A stretch of 64,000 nucleotides of DNA from Amycolatopsis camponoti (GTDB lineage: Bacteria > Actinomycetota > Actinomycetes > Mycobacteriales > Pseudonocardiaceae), in assembly GCF_902497555.1 (NCBI RefSeq), contig NZ_CABVGP010000002.1, positions 384,501 through 448,500 of the forward strand, written 5' to 3'. This document shows, piece by piece, positions 26,994 to 35,253 of this stretch; position 1 is the stretch's first letter; every line of letters starts with the position of its first letter. The position numbers were made by a program, and so were the translations under genes. A model generated the notes under the pieces. The model had not been told where the DNA came from. It did no database searches and saw nothing but the letters and a program-made list of their open reading frames with translations.

Positions 26994-29060
26994 CTACGAG
27001 GAAAGATCGCTGGGTGTGAGGCGGTTGCCGGCCACCACACCGACCACGACCATGCGATCTTTCGTTGCTCCGGGAGGACGATGCCGGGCAAGCCATACCG
27101 ACTCGTCGAGCCTCGGCGCGCCGTCGGGGTGCGGCGTCAAGTCGAGTACGAGAAGTTGGCCGAACGGCACGTTTGTATTGCTGTATTCGGCAGCTTGGTG
27201 GAGGTATTTATCCTCAAGGCTTTCCGGCGTGGAGTCGGTGAATTCCCGTTTGATCTCGATGAGATAGCGGATAGTTCCGAACGTCACGATAACGTCCGCG
27301 CGGCCCAGGGCGATGTCGATGCGTTCTACAGCGACCAATCCACTCAGCGGACCGGTCTGAAGCCATTGATGGAAGTCCTGTTGTAGGTCAGCCTCCAGGG
27401 GGCGGGTGTCACCGCCTTTGAGCACTCGACGATAGTCGTTGTCCTTCTTGTGCATACCCCATGTCTTGGTCGTGAGGTCGGCTCGGCTAAGAAGAAACAG
27501 CAGGGTCTGTTCCAACAGCAGGCCAAAGGTGTCTCGTACGTCGCCGACGAAGTCGGGAGACTGGGCCAGTTGCTGGAGCAGAGCTTCCAGAAGACGGTCG
27601 AGTATCGGGTGCGCGGTTCGTGACCGCGCGAGTTCGGTGCTATGCACGATCCCTTCCAGCACCTGGAGCTTGTCATCCGCGATGTCGTTGGCCACGTCTG
27701 CTGCCTGGCGCTCGCCGAGGATGTGGACCAGGGAAGGGGCAAGGCGATACAGCCGAGCCGTATCGACCGGGTGAGGCTCCTCGTCGTCGTCCCCATCAGA
27801 CGCCGGCCGGGGTGAGCGGGTATGGCTTGCGCGCGATCCGGTCGCCGCGGTCTCGATCCTGGTAAGGAGCAGCTCGGCCGTGGTCGCGTCAAGCGGTGGA
27901 GTGTCGAGCTTAGACAGTTCGCTCACGGAGCGCCGTAGTGCGGCAAGCAGGCTCTGCTGGCGCATTATCGCGTTCTCGATGGCCGGTTCGACAACGGCGG
28001 TCAGTCCGGGTACCGCATCCAAGCCCGGTAGCGGACGGGCCGTTCGTGCTTGAGCATAGGCATCGACAACCGTCGCGAGCGCGTCCCAGACGTCCATCCA
28101 CACGGTTTCGGCCAGCCGATCGGCAGCCGCGCCCAGAACGAGTGCGAGTCGCCGCCACGCAAGTTCCGCGGCACGCCGAGGTTGCAGCCACGTCGGCGCG
28201 TTCATGCCGCTCAGCCACGCGACGCGCTGGTCCAGCGCGGTGGTGAGCCGTCCGTTTGCGTCGACCAGCCGGGCGTGATCCTGTGCAGCGAAAGCGAGCA
28301 AGGCGTCGCATGCGGCGGCATACGCTTGCGCGTCGTGGCGGCCCTCCTCTGCGGCGTCGACAGTGGCGAAGTCGGAGCGCGCGGCAGTGAGCGCGTCCAT
28401 TGCTGCGGACAGCGTTTCCGCGGTGAGCGCGGACCGCAGGCGCCAGCACGCGATCTCGAACGCCGCGTCGACGCCTGCAGCCGCGTCGTGACGCAGTTGG
28501 TCCAGGGCAGCGCGCAACGCGGCGGCAATCGTCTCCTCGTTCGCCCAGCGGTCGATGGCGGCGCCGAGCAAGCGTGGGAGGCGTTCAGTGAACTCCTCCG
28601 GTGCGCTGGGCGGGGACGCCGTGAGGTGGCCGAGTACTCCGAAAGGTGGCGTGGCCCCGGCGACAGCCAGGCGTACCGCACCTTCCAGCCGGCCAGCTGC
28701 CAGCAAGGGGTTGGCATGGATCAGCGGGGTGAGGTCACGCAAGAGCGCGTTTGACAGTTGCGTTCCTTGAACTCTGACCGTGCTCGGGCTGGAGAGGAGT
28801 TCATCCAGGCTGCTCGCCAAAGCAAGCAGGCTTTCTTGGCCGGACATGCCTTCGATGAAGCTGGCCGTCGCCGCGTGCCATTCGTCAGGTGCGGTGTCCA
28901 CTACCGCGGCGAGGGCGCGGGCCAACATTGGGGCCAGCGGGCCCGCGGCAATGTCGCCGGCCTCGTCGGCGACTGCCTCCGCTCCGAGTTGAGTGAGCGC
29001 AGGTACCGCTCCTTCGGTCGCGGGGTCAGCAAGGTGTTCGGCCAGAGGGGTCACGACCAC
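26994..29060 (-). CDS. Large helical protein with C-terminal PD-(D/E)XK nuclease domain (effector of a three-gene module)
   Basis: The protein has 688 residues. Residues 1-500 are alanine- and leucine-rich helices with no named domain. The C-terminal ~140 residues carry a clear PD-(D/E)XK core: a conserved Glu near 561 (LEADLQQDFHQWL), Asp589 (ALGRADVIVTF), Glu602/Lys604 (YLIEIKRE) and a Gln in YLHQAAEYS. This suggests a DNA or RNA nuclease. It is the last gene of a minus-strand operon (wHTH, Rad50-like ATPase, nuclease), starting 40 bp after the ATPase stop. Gene content resembles Lamassu and ABC-three-component defence modules, where the ATPase senses DNA and licenses the nuclease. The N-terminal part may be the docking platform. 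Confidence 0.68.
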   Translation of the reverse strand: MVVTPLAEHLADPATEGAVPALTQLGAEAVADEAGDIAAGPLAPMLARALAAVVDTAPDEWHAATASFIEGMSGQESLLALASSLDELLSSPSTVRVQGTQLSNALLRDLTPLIHANPLLAAGRLEGAVRLAVAGATPPFGVLGHLTASPPSAPEEFTERLPRLLGAAIDRWANEETIAAALRAALDQLRHDAAAGVDAAFEIACWRLRSALTAETLSAAMDALTAARSDFATVDAAEEGRHDAQAYAAACDALLAFAAQDHARLVDANGRLTTALDQRVAWLSGMNAPTWLQPRRAAELAWRRLALVLGAAADRLAETVWMDVWDALATVVDAYAQARTARPLPGLDAVPGLTAVVEPAIENAIMRQQSLLAALRRSVSELSKLDTPPLDATTAELLLTRIETAATGSRASHTRSPRPASDGDDDEEPHPVDTARLYRLAPSLVHILGERQAADVANDIADDKLQVLEGIVHSTELARSRTAHPILDRLLEALLQQLAQSPDFVGDVRDTFGLLLEQTLLFLLSRADLTTKTWGMHKKDNDYRRVLKGGDTRPLEADLQQDFHQWLQTGPLSGLVAVERIDIALGRADVIVTFGTIRYLIEIKREFTDSTPESLEDKYLHQAAEYSNTNVPFGQLLVLDLTPHPDGAPRLDESVWLARHRPPGATKDRMVVVGVVAGNRLTPSDLSS

Positions 29061-29100
29061 GACCGCCCGACGACCGAACGTAGATCCCCAGGACGTGGTA

Positions 29101-31101
29101 TCACCACAGCGGCGCGCCTTCCTCGGCCATCACCAGGCAACCTTCAGGCAGCGCAGACTGGCTAACGTCGAAGTCCGCTGTTGTGATCAACACCTGGACG
29201 TGGTCGCCCGCAGCCAACTCGGCCAGTTCGGTGAACAGAGCTGCTGCGTCGAGGTCCTGGACCTCCTCCGCCTTCGGGCTGTCGAGCAGGATCAAGCTCG
29301 GATGGGTCGAGATCCCGCGACGCGCACCGATGCGCAGCAACGCGATCACAACAGCGATCCGTAGGCGTACCTGCTCACCAGGACTCTGCTTGCCGAAGAA
29401 CGACTGTGCGCCACCGCCCTTGATCACTTTCAAGCGGGCAGCACGGTCGATCTCTACTCTTTCCAGAGCGGCCATGCCGAATCGATGACTCAGGTCGGCG
29501 ATCTCGGTGTTCAGCTCGGCGAGCAGGTCGGCTGCTGCGGATTTGCTGTCCTGATCGAGCACCTTGTCCGCGGCGGCCAACACCGCCAGGACGGTGTTCT
29601 CCTGCCCACCGTCCGCAGAATCGTCCTGCGGCAGCATCTCCAGGGCACCTTTCCACCGGGCGACCTCAAGCTCGGCGCTCATGCGCTCGCGCACCGTATC
29701 GGCGGTGCTGTCGGTCCGCAGCCGCTCCTGTGCCGTATCCAGTTGAGCGGTAAGGCGTGACAGGGCCGACTCGGCCGCTTCAAGCTCTTCGCGTGCCTTG
29801 CTTTCGGCGGCGCGGCTAGCATCCAGCCGCGCTTGTGCCTCCGACACCACCTCCTCATCGTTTCCCGACTCGCCCACCACTTCGGCCGTGCACACGGCAC
29901 AGCGGTGGACGTTGAGCTCCTCCTGGCGGCGTTGCGTGGTGATCGGCGTCTCGCACCGCGGGCACGCACTCGGGTCCAGGCCGTGGAACAGCAGCCGCGC
30001 GATCTCGCTCTCTTTGACGTTGTTCAGGGCCTTTTCGTCCGCCTGCCTTTGCCGTCGGACTTCCCGGTAGACGCGGTTGAGCTCGTCCCACTCGTCCTGA
30101 GCATCGGCGACCTCGTGAGCACGCCGGTTCGCAGCGTCGGCAAGGTCAGTCAAGGAGGGCCCAGGGGCCTGCTGCTGGAGTCGAGCGAGCTCGCCTTCCG
30201 CCGCGGTCAGTGCTTCCTGCACCCGTGTCCGATCTGTGGCGCGCTGTTCGGCAGCCTGTCGAACTCGCTCTCGCTCCTCGGTGACCTCGGCCTGCAAGAC
30301 ATCACGAGCAGCCTTCACCCGCGTGAGAACTGCCGCGGCCGGCAGATCGAGGAACACCTGCAGCAACCGTCCGGCCAGGCCGCCCATGGACTGCTCGCCG
30401 ACCAACGGCTTGTCGGGGCCGGCTGGCAGGTTGATCGCGGAGAAGTAGGCCGGCCACCCATGCGTCTGTGTGCCGACCTGCGCGCCCCTGGTAACAGCGT
30501 TGACGACGGGCTGCAAATCGAGGCGGTCGAGCATCAGCGTCGCAACTTGAGCGGCGAAGTCGTCGGTGTCCCCGGTGTCGATCAGCGTTGAGACTCCGTC
30601 ACGGCTGGCGGCAACGTCGCTGTCGGCGAGTATGCCCAGGTCGGTCGCCGCGAGCACGATCCCTCGGGTCAGCTCGCCCGCATCGAGCGAAAGCCGGAAC
30701 CCGAGAGCCTGTCCGGCCACAGTGGCATCGAGTTCGACGCCCGCGAGCCAGCGGCGAACATCGGCCTGCAACCGATCACGAGGTGACCCCCGCAGGCACC
30801 ACGTGATGATCTCCAGCACACTGGTCTTGCCGCGCAGGTTCGAAGCGACCAAGGCCGTGAAGTCGTTATCGAAGGTGAACGAGCGATCGAACGGCCCGTC
30901 ATGACCAGTTCCCGCGCGCACCCCGTGGACACGCAGACGGTGAACGCGCACGTGACGTGGCCGTGCCGGCGGGTAGGCCAACGGGATGCCGTAGGTCGCG
31001 AACACCTCGACAACGTCATCTTCCGCCGTGTGCGCTGCCGAAGCGATCCGAGCTACGACTGAGCCAGCATGCCCTGCGCTCGACGGTTCCGCCGCGGTCA
31101 T
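29101..31101 (-). CDS. Rad50/SMC-like coiled-coil ATPase with zinc-ribbon hook
   Basis: The protein has 666 residues. The N-terminal ABC half has an unusual P-loop, NLRGKTS (88-94), in place of GxNGxGKS/T. A coiled coil (about 280-540) is interrupted by two CxxC pairs, CPRCETPI and CAVC, that can form a zinc hook or ribbon. The C-terminal half has the ABC signature QSPGEQVRLRIA and Walker B LILLDSPKAEE. It overlaps the wHTH gene start-stop (ATGA) and precedes the nuclease gene. It is shorter than housekeeping SMC or RecN proteins and matches the size of LmuB/ABC-3C-type sensors. It likely clamps DNA ends or foreign DNA. The degenerate Walker A leaves ATP hydrolysis uncertain. Confidence 0.78.
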   Translation of the reverse strand: MTAAEPSSAGHAGSVVARIASAAHTAEDDVVEVFATYGIPLAYPPARPRHVRVHRLRVHGVRAGTGHDGPFDRSFTFDNDFTALVASNLRGKTSVLEIITWCLRGSPRDRLQADVRRWLAGVELDATVAGQALGFRLSLDAGELTRGIVLAATDLGILADSDVAASRDGVSTLIDTGDTDDFAAQVATLMLDRLDLQPVVNAVTRGAQVGTQTHGWPAYFSAINLPAGPDKPLVGEQSMGGLAGRLLQVFLDLPAAAVLTRVKAARDVLQAEVTEERERVRQAAEQRATDRTRVQEALTAAEGELARLQQQAPGPSLTDLADAANRRAHEVADAQDEWDELNRVYREVRRQRQADEKALNNVKESEIARLLFHGLDPSACPRCETPITTQRRQEELNVHRCAVCTAEVVGESGNDEEVVSEAQARLDASRAAESKAREELEAAESALSRLTAQLDTAQERLRTDSTADTVRERMSAELEVARWKGALEMLPQDDSADGGQENTVLAVLAAADKVLDQDSKSAAADLLAELNTEIADLSHRFGMAALERVEIDRAARLKVIKGGGAQSFFGKQSPGEQVRLRIAVVIALLRIGARRGISTHPSLILLDSPKAEEVQDLDAAALFTELAELAAGDHVQVLITTADFDVSQSALPEGCLVMAEEGAPLW

Positions 31102-31796
31102 GCGCCGACCCCATCTGCTGCCGGTGTCGTAGCCCGGAGTTGGGCAAGTCGGGCACGGGCACGGGCACTGATACTGCCGATCCGTGCGCCGCGCTCGGTG
31201 GTCGCGTACTCGTCCTGGAGGTACTGGCGGGTCTTCAACTCGTTCCCTCCTCGTCCGTCGGCCAGATCCAGCACCAACTGCACTCGTTCCACGTAGTAGC
31301 GGAACGGGGGTGCGTCGGCGACGACCGTCTGGGCGACTTCCCTGCCCCGGTTGAGCAGGTAATAGTCGTGACGCGAGGTGCGGCCGACCTGACCTCGGCG
31401 CCGTCGTACGACCAGTCCGGCGCTGCGCAGGACAGCAAGGGCGTCATCTAGCGGCTCGTAGGCGCCGAAGTGGTGACGAAGCATCGGATACCGGCGGACT
31501 TCAGGCTCTTCGGAGTCCAAGATCTGGGTGGCCAAGTCGAGCAGCCGGGCTTCGCCGCTTCGTTCGTAGTCGTTGAGCAGTTCGTCAGCGAGGTAGTCGG
31601 GGCTGCGGAGCCAGAAGTCCAGCTTTTGCAGCCGGGTCTGTCCCTCGACCACTCCTACGGCATCCGTCAGGGCCTGGTCGTCGGCTATCGGACCAGGCAA
31701 CGGCTCGGCGGCGCCATCGATCAGCAGCAGGATCCTGACCGCGTCCTGCTCGCGGCTCGTTACGGCTTCGCCGTTGCCCTCGCCCTCGCCATCCAC
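31098..31796 (-). CDS. Small winged-helix-like accessory protein of the ATPase-nuclease module
   Basis: The protein has 232 residues from a GTG at 31796. The first 25 residues are an acidic low-complexity start, followed by helical segments with LQKLDFWLRSPDYLADELL. A winged-helix-like stretch, LDDALAVLRSAGLVVRRRR then TSRHDYYLLNRGREVA, lies around 125-165. It overlaps the ATPase gene by 4 bp and fits the middle component of three-component ABC defence systems. In the parallel repeat copy, its GTG lies 6 bp after the imuA' stop (33901), showing that the module was once directly downstream of imuA' and probably translated by coupling; no good ribosome-binding site of its own is visible. Confidence 0.62.
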   Translation of the reverse strand: MDGEGEGNGEAVTSREQDAVRILLLIDGAAEPLPGPIADDQALTDAVGVVEGQTRLQKLDFWLRSPDYLADELLNDYERSGEARLLDLATQILDSEEPEVRRYPMLRHHFGAYEPLDDALAVLRSAGLVVRRRRGQVGRTSRHDYYLLNRGREVAQTVVADAPPFRYYVERVQLVLDLADGRGGNELKTRQYLQDEYATTERGARIGSISARARARLAQLRATTPAADGVGA

Positions 31797-31965
31797 GAAC
31801 AGCTACCCTAGGCCACCCTGAGTGACATCTGAAGATCCAAATGCCCGGTTGCGGACTTCGTTATCCAGGTGAGAGAAGGTTCCGCCAGCAAGTGGGGCTT
31901 CCTCTTGAAGGATCAGCCGGGCCCGGTTCGGCCGGGCTGCGGACCCGCGGCCACGCACTGTGACC
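31604..31965. repeat. 362-bp perfect direct repeat, copy 1
   Basis: This segment is identical to 33702-34063. It contains the 5' end of the wHTH gene and the 3' end of an imuA' gene. In this copy the wHTH gene is whole and the imuA' part is a fragment. The two copies flank a foreign 1.74-kb segment. Confidence 0.95.
31803..31965 (-). pseudogene. Orphan 3' end of imuA' left in repeat copy 1
   Basis: It encodes the same last 54 residues as the intact gene at 33901-34668 (PNRARLILQEEAPLAGG and onwards), then the homology stops at 31965 where foreign DNA begins. No start is available. Confidence 0.8.
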
Positions 31966-32194
31966 TGACTTGGGCCACGATCTCGGTCTGGGGAGCAGCC
32001 CGCTTCGCTGACCTGCGGGTTCGCTGTGGAGGTGCGCGAAATCTGTGCACTAATCCCTACGGGTGGCCTGTGTCCGGACCGTGAAGACCGATGTCAGCTC
32101 AAGTTGCTTCAGACCGTGGCCCGTCAGCGGCTTACGGCCGGGCAGGGCCAATTGGACCTCGGGCTGGACCCGACGCCGGAGGCGGTGCTTTGGC
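31966..32194. other. Left part of the inserted segment, no gene recognised
   Basis: A plus-strand frame ends in QRLTAGQGQLDLGLDPTPEA and stops at 32230. It looks protein-like but matches no family I know and lacks a clear start. It may be another gene fragment brought in with the insert. Confidence 0.35.
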
Positions 32195-33256
32195 TTACCG
32201 GGCAGCAGGGCCCAACGATGGACGCAATCTAGTACCTGCGAATTCTATCTCACCAAGATCATGAGCCATAATGGCAGATAACCAGCCTTCGGGCTGGTGG
32301 CGGAACTTCTTCACTTGCCCGTCAGACGTAATAGTCGCCTCGTTGTACGCGGCTGAGAAGATCCTGCTCAGCCATGCCACCTGAGCAAAACCGCGATCGC
32401 AGACCTGCGACTCCAGCGGAGTTTGGACTAGTCGAGCCTCACGTATACGCCCCATTGTGTCGTTTTCAACCTTGCAGTCCGTTGTCCAGCCCGGCTTATG
32501 CAAGCTGTAGAATTTCCACAAGATGGTACGCTCTAGCTCATTTCGAATCACCTGATCGCCGCTTGACATCCACCAATCGGTTAGTGTTGCCTGCGCAATT
32601 CCATTTAGAAATTGACCGCCGTCGACGACGAAAGTTGCAGTAATCGGCGGTCTCAGACTTATCAGGAGGTCACCGAGTATGAACAGTTCGTTTGCCTTCA
32701 TAGCGGTTGGAAAATCGAGAGCGTAGTCGCGGCCTTCCCGCTGCAGTACAGCGGGGTCGATCAGGGTCCATATATTGATGTGCGACCAATAGTGTGCATA
32801 GAGTAGTCTACTGCTGGTCAAGTCGGCATAGCGTTTCTCCTGGTCAAGGTCGGAAGCCCTAATTTTCTGACTCTTCTCCTTGTATTTCGGGGCCACGTTC
32901 TTGACCTCAACCAACAGTTGCTCACGTTTGTCCGTAACAATACGAAAATCTGGAGGCTTCACCGAGCCATTAATGTCGTCAAAGTGATAGCTTCCGACGT
33001 CTTCCTGCTTCACAATGCTGACATGCCGCAAGTGTGTTGCCATCGCCTCGAACAATGCCTGGACGCGCCATCCATGCAACCGAGCTTCTTGAGCAAGGGA
33101 TTCGTCCATGCCCGCACTAAGTCTGTTGAGGACCGATTCGCGTCGAATAGGATCTGTTATCAGCCCGACCGCTTGATCATTGGTAGAATCAAATTGTTCG
33201 AACACGCTGAGGGACTCTATCCCAATAGACATCTTCCGGCTCTTGCGTGTTGACAC
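32195..33256 (-). CDS. PD-(D/E)XK nuclease-like protein, recently acquired
   Basis: The protein has 353 residues from a GTG at 33256 with GAGAGGA 6 bp upstream. The N-terminal part carries a PD-(D/E)XK core: Glu70 (ALFEAMATHL), Asp103 (VKPPDFRIV) and Glu117/Lys119 (LLVEVKNVAP). Later segments (KANELFILGDLLISLRPP) match nothing I know. Base composition is visibly lower in GC than its neighbours, with many A/T third positions, indicating transfer from a different background. It is the only intact gene in the 1.74-kb insert between the 362-bp repeats. It is likely a standalone restriction or defence nuclease. Confidence 0.6.
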   Translation of the reverse strand: MSTRKSRKMSIGIESLSVFEQFDSTNDQAVGLITDPIRRESVLNRLSAGMDESLAQEARLHGWRVQALFEAMATHLRHVSIVKQEDVGSYHFDDINGSVKPPDFRIVTDKREQLLVEVKNVAPKYKEKSQKIRASDLDQEKRYADLTSSRLLYAHYWSHINIWTLIDPAVLQREGRDYALDFPTAMKANELFILGDLLISLRPPITATFVVDGGQFLNGIAQATLTDWWMSSGDQVIRNELERTILWKFYSLHKPGWTTDCKVENDTMGRIREARLVQTPLESQVCDRGFAQVAWLSRIFSAAYNEATITSDGQVKKFRHQPEGWLSAIMAHDLGEIEFAGTRLRPSLGPAAR

Positions 33257-33334
33257 GTGATCCTCTCTTCAACGTACCGCCGGGGTCACTCAACATGCTA
33301 TCGCGGTAGTCCATAGAAATATCTGGGAGTCATG

Positions 33335-33660
33335 GTCGTAAGCGACGCGCGTACCCCTGATCCTCGCGGTTGTCCTGCTGCTGGCCACCATCCGTCGCGG
33401 ATGTGTCGCCCGGTGTTCGGTGACGGGTGCAGGTCCCGGTTGGCTGGAGTGTGGGACGGGCGCACCCCGGCTTCTTCGATGCCGATCGGAGCCAGCCGGT
33501 TTACCCAGGTCAGGACATGGTGTATGAAAAAGCATTGACACCGCCGGTGAATACGAGCACGTCCAGACCCGAGAGCGCCGCAGCCAACGTCGCGATCTCC
33601 CGGCGCAGCCCGTGGAGGTAGACCCTCGAACGCCAGCTCCGCATTCCTCGCCACCGCCCA
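33335..33660 (-). pseudogene. Decayed acetate kinase (ackA) C-terminal fragment
   Basis: On the minus strand, pieces in different frames read NAELAFE, then VYLHGLRREIATLAAALSGL, DVLVFTGGVN, and further on DTSATDG and NREDQGYARRL. The middle matches the acetate/propionate kinase region that ends in the conserved VFTGGIG segment; the last pieces match the family's C-terminus. Several indels break it. The rest of the enzyme is absent. Confidence 0.6.
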
Positions 33661-33701
33661 ACTCGCCCGAGTTGCTACGCACCAATTTGGCCCAACTCGG
33701 G

Positions 33702-33894
33702 TGCGGAGCCAGAAGTCCAGCTTTTGCAGCCGGGTCTGTCCCTCGACCACTCCTACGGCATCCGTCAGGGCCTGGTCGTCGGCTATCGGACCAGGCAACG
33801 GCTCGGCGGCGCCATCGATCAGCAGCAGGATCCTGACCGCGTCCTGCTCGCGGCTCGTTACGGCTTCGCCGTTGCCCTCGCCCTCGCCATCCAC
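33702..33894 (-). pseudogene. Orphan 5' end of the wHTH gene left in repeat copy 2
   Basis: It encodes the same first 64 residues as the intact gene at 31098-31796 (to LQKLDFWLR). The frame then continues into unrelated inserted DNA as a meaningless 134-residue tail. It would be translated if imuA' is expressed, since its GTG lies 6 bp after the imuA' stop. Confidence 0.8.
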
Positions 33895-34063
33895 GAACAG
33901 CTACCCTAGGCCACCCTGAGTGACATCTGAAGATCCAAATGCCCGGTTGCGGACTTCGTTATCCAGGTGAGAGAAGGTTCCGCCAGCAAGTGGGGCTTCC
34001 TCTTGAAGGATCAGCCGGGCCCGGTTCGGCCGGGCTGCGGACCCGCGGCCACGCACTGTGACC
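33702..34063. repeat. 362-bp perfect direct repeat, copy 2
   Basis: This is identical to 31604-31965. Here the imuA' 3' end is part of the intact gene, and the first 64 codons of the wHTH gene are an orphan 5' fragment (33702-33894) that runs into foreign sequence. Confidence 0.95.
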
Positions 34064-34668
34064 ACCGTTTCGTGGACGGTGAGGTAACCGTGGCCATCGT
34101 CGAACCCGCTCCAGCGACGATCGGTCGCGGACAACCTCAACTCCGCCGCAGGCCACAACCCACCGGCGCCGAACGGGACCAAGACGCCGCCCCGGCTGCG
34201 CGCCCGCGCAGTCAGTCGCCGGGCCATCGCCTGCCCCTTCATGCCGTCTCGAACAAGGTCGGCAGCGGCGATTACGACCAGGTCAGCGCCGTCGAGCAGA
34301 GCCGCGACGACGGACGCGAGTGCGTTTCCAGGGTCAGGAACGAGGACGAGCCGGTGCAGCGCCACGCCGATCTCGCTGGCGGCGAGCAGGCCGATATCTG
34401 GCATCCCAACCACCGCGGCCCAACAACCTTCGGACGTGGCTGTCGCCAGCAGAGTTAGCAGTAGTGCGGTCGACCCATCCACGGCGACGGTGGTGCCCCT
34501 CCGCAGCCCACCTGCCGGAAGCAGAGTGGCGAGGTCCCCGCGCACCCTCAGCACTGGCCCGGCTGCGCGGTTCTCCGTCGCGGCGGCTACAGCGCTAGCT
34601 GTGCTGACCGTGCCGGGGAGCTGACCTTCGATCAGTGACGTTAACGATGCGGTCGCCGCGGCGGACAC
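33901..34668 (-). CDS. imuA': ImuA'-like SOS mutasome accessory protein
   Basis: The protein has 255 residues. It resembles actinobacterial ImuA': a RecA-like fold beginning LRVRGDLATLLPAGGLRRGT, then VAVDGSTALLLTLLA in place of a clear Walker A, the strand WAAVVGMPDIGLLAASEIGV, and a C-terminal strand-rich part. In mycobacteria ImuA' works with ImuB and DnaE2 in mutagenic repair and is LexA-controlled. No imuB or dnaE2 gene is in this window; instead a defence module originally followed directly. A LexA-box-like palindrome lies upstream of the preceding 95-residue gene, so SOS control is likely. The start is a GTG at 34668. Confidence 0.68.
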   Translation of the reverse strand: MSAAATASLTSLIEGQLPGTVSTASAVAAATENRAAGPVLRVRGDLATLLPAGGLRRGTTVAVDGSTALLLTLLATATSEGCWAAVVGMPDIGLLAASEIGVALHRLVLVPDPGNALASVVAALLDGADLVVIAAADLVRDGMKGQAMARRLTARARSRGGVLVPFGAGGLWPAAELRLSATDRRWSGFDDGHGYLTVHETVVTVRGRGSAARPNRARLILQEEAPLAGGTFSHLDNEVRNRAFGSSDVTQGGLG

Positions 34669-34746
34669 GGTTTACCCCCTGGTGCGTCGTGCGCGAGGTG
34701 CGCGCACCGCCGGGGAAGTCAGCGGCTTGCGGACGTGGTGCTCTTG

Positions 34747-35034
34747 TTAGCGCCTGGTCTCGCTGTAGGCGGTTTCGTCCAGTTCGGCGCGGTTGGCCAG
34801 CGGTCCTGAACTGCGGAAGATCCAACTATGGTCGACGTCGCCGGTCGTCGCGCAGCGGTCGCATCGAACACGAAGTACGCCGTTACCTTCGGTAACCCGG
34901 TAGCCAGCTACCGCAAGTCGATGAAGGCCCCGGCGACAGGTTGCCGGCAGCACGACAGCACGGGTGCCGGCGCCGTCGACCCGATACCGGGCGTCGCCGT
35001 GACATCGGGGAAGTTCAGGGCCGCGCAGTGCCAT
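34747..35034 (-). CDS. Small cysteine-containing protein in the SOS operon
   Basis: The protein has 95 residues from the ATG at 35034, with AAGG 8 bp upstream; a GTG at 35043 would add three residues. It contains CHGDARYRVDG, a lone Cys in LPATCRRGLH, and VRCDRCATTGD, so a zinc site is plausible. Its start lies about 22 bp from a LexA-box-like palindrome, and it is 78 bp upstream of imuA'. The function is unknown; gene order suggests co-induction with imuA' after DNA damage. Confidence 0.6.
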   Translation of the reverse strand: MALRGPELPRCHGDARYRVDGAGTRAVVLPATCRRGLHRLAVAGYRVTEGNGVLRVRCDRCATTGDVDHSWIFRSSGPLANRAELDETAYSETRR

Positions 35035-35055
35035 GACCAGCACCTTACCATGAAT

Positions 35056-35071
35056 GCGAACACGTGTTCGA
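35056..35071 (-). promoter_or_regulatory. LexA (SOS) box candidate
   Basis: GCGAACACGTGTTCGA contains the perfect 14-bp palindrome CGAACACGTGTTCG (35057-35070). It fits the actinobacterial SOS consensus TCGAAC-N4-GTTCGA with one outer mismatch. It sits just upstream of the minus-strand small-protein/imuA' genes. Confidence 0.75.
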
Positions 35072-35253
35072 TCGAGTCTGGCGGCGCGGAAGACGAGGTG
35101 CGGCGACGACGTGATCCGTCGCTCTCGGCAAGCTCGGCGCTGTCAGGATCGGGCCCGAACCTGTGCCGCTCACGTCGAGCCGTCTACATCGTGCCACCGG
35201 TCTCTGTCGGCAACACGCGTCTCGCGCAGCCGTTACGCGCCATCCTGCATTTC

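Noticed and set aside
33298..33894. 198-residue ORF starting with the wHTH N-terminus
   Set aside because: Only the first 64 codons are homologous (from the 362-bp repeat); the rest is chance reading through inserted DNA and the ackA relic.
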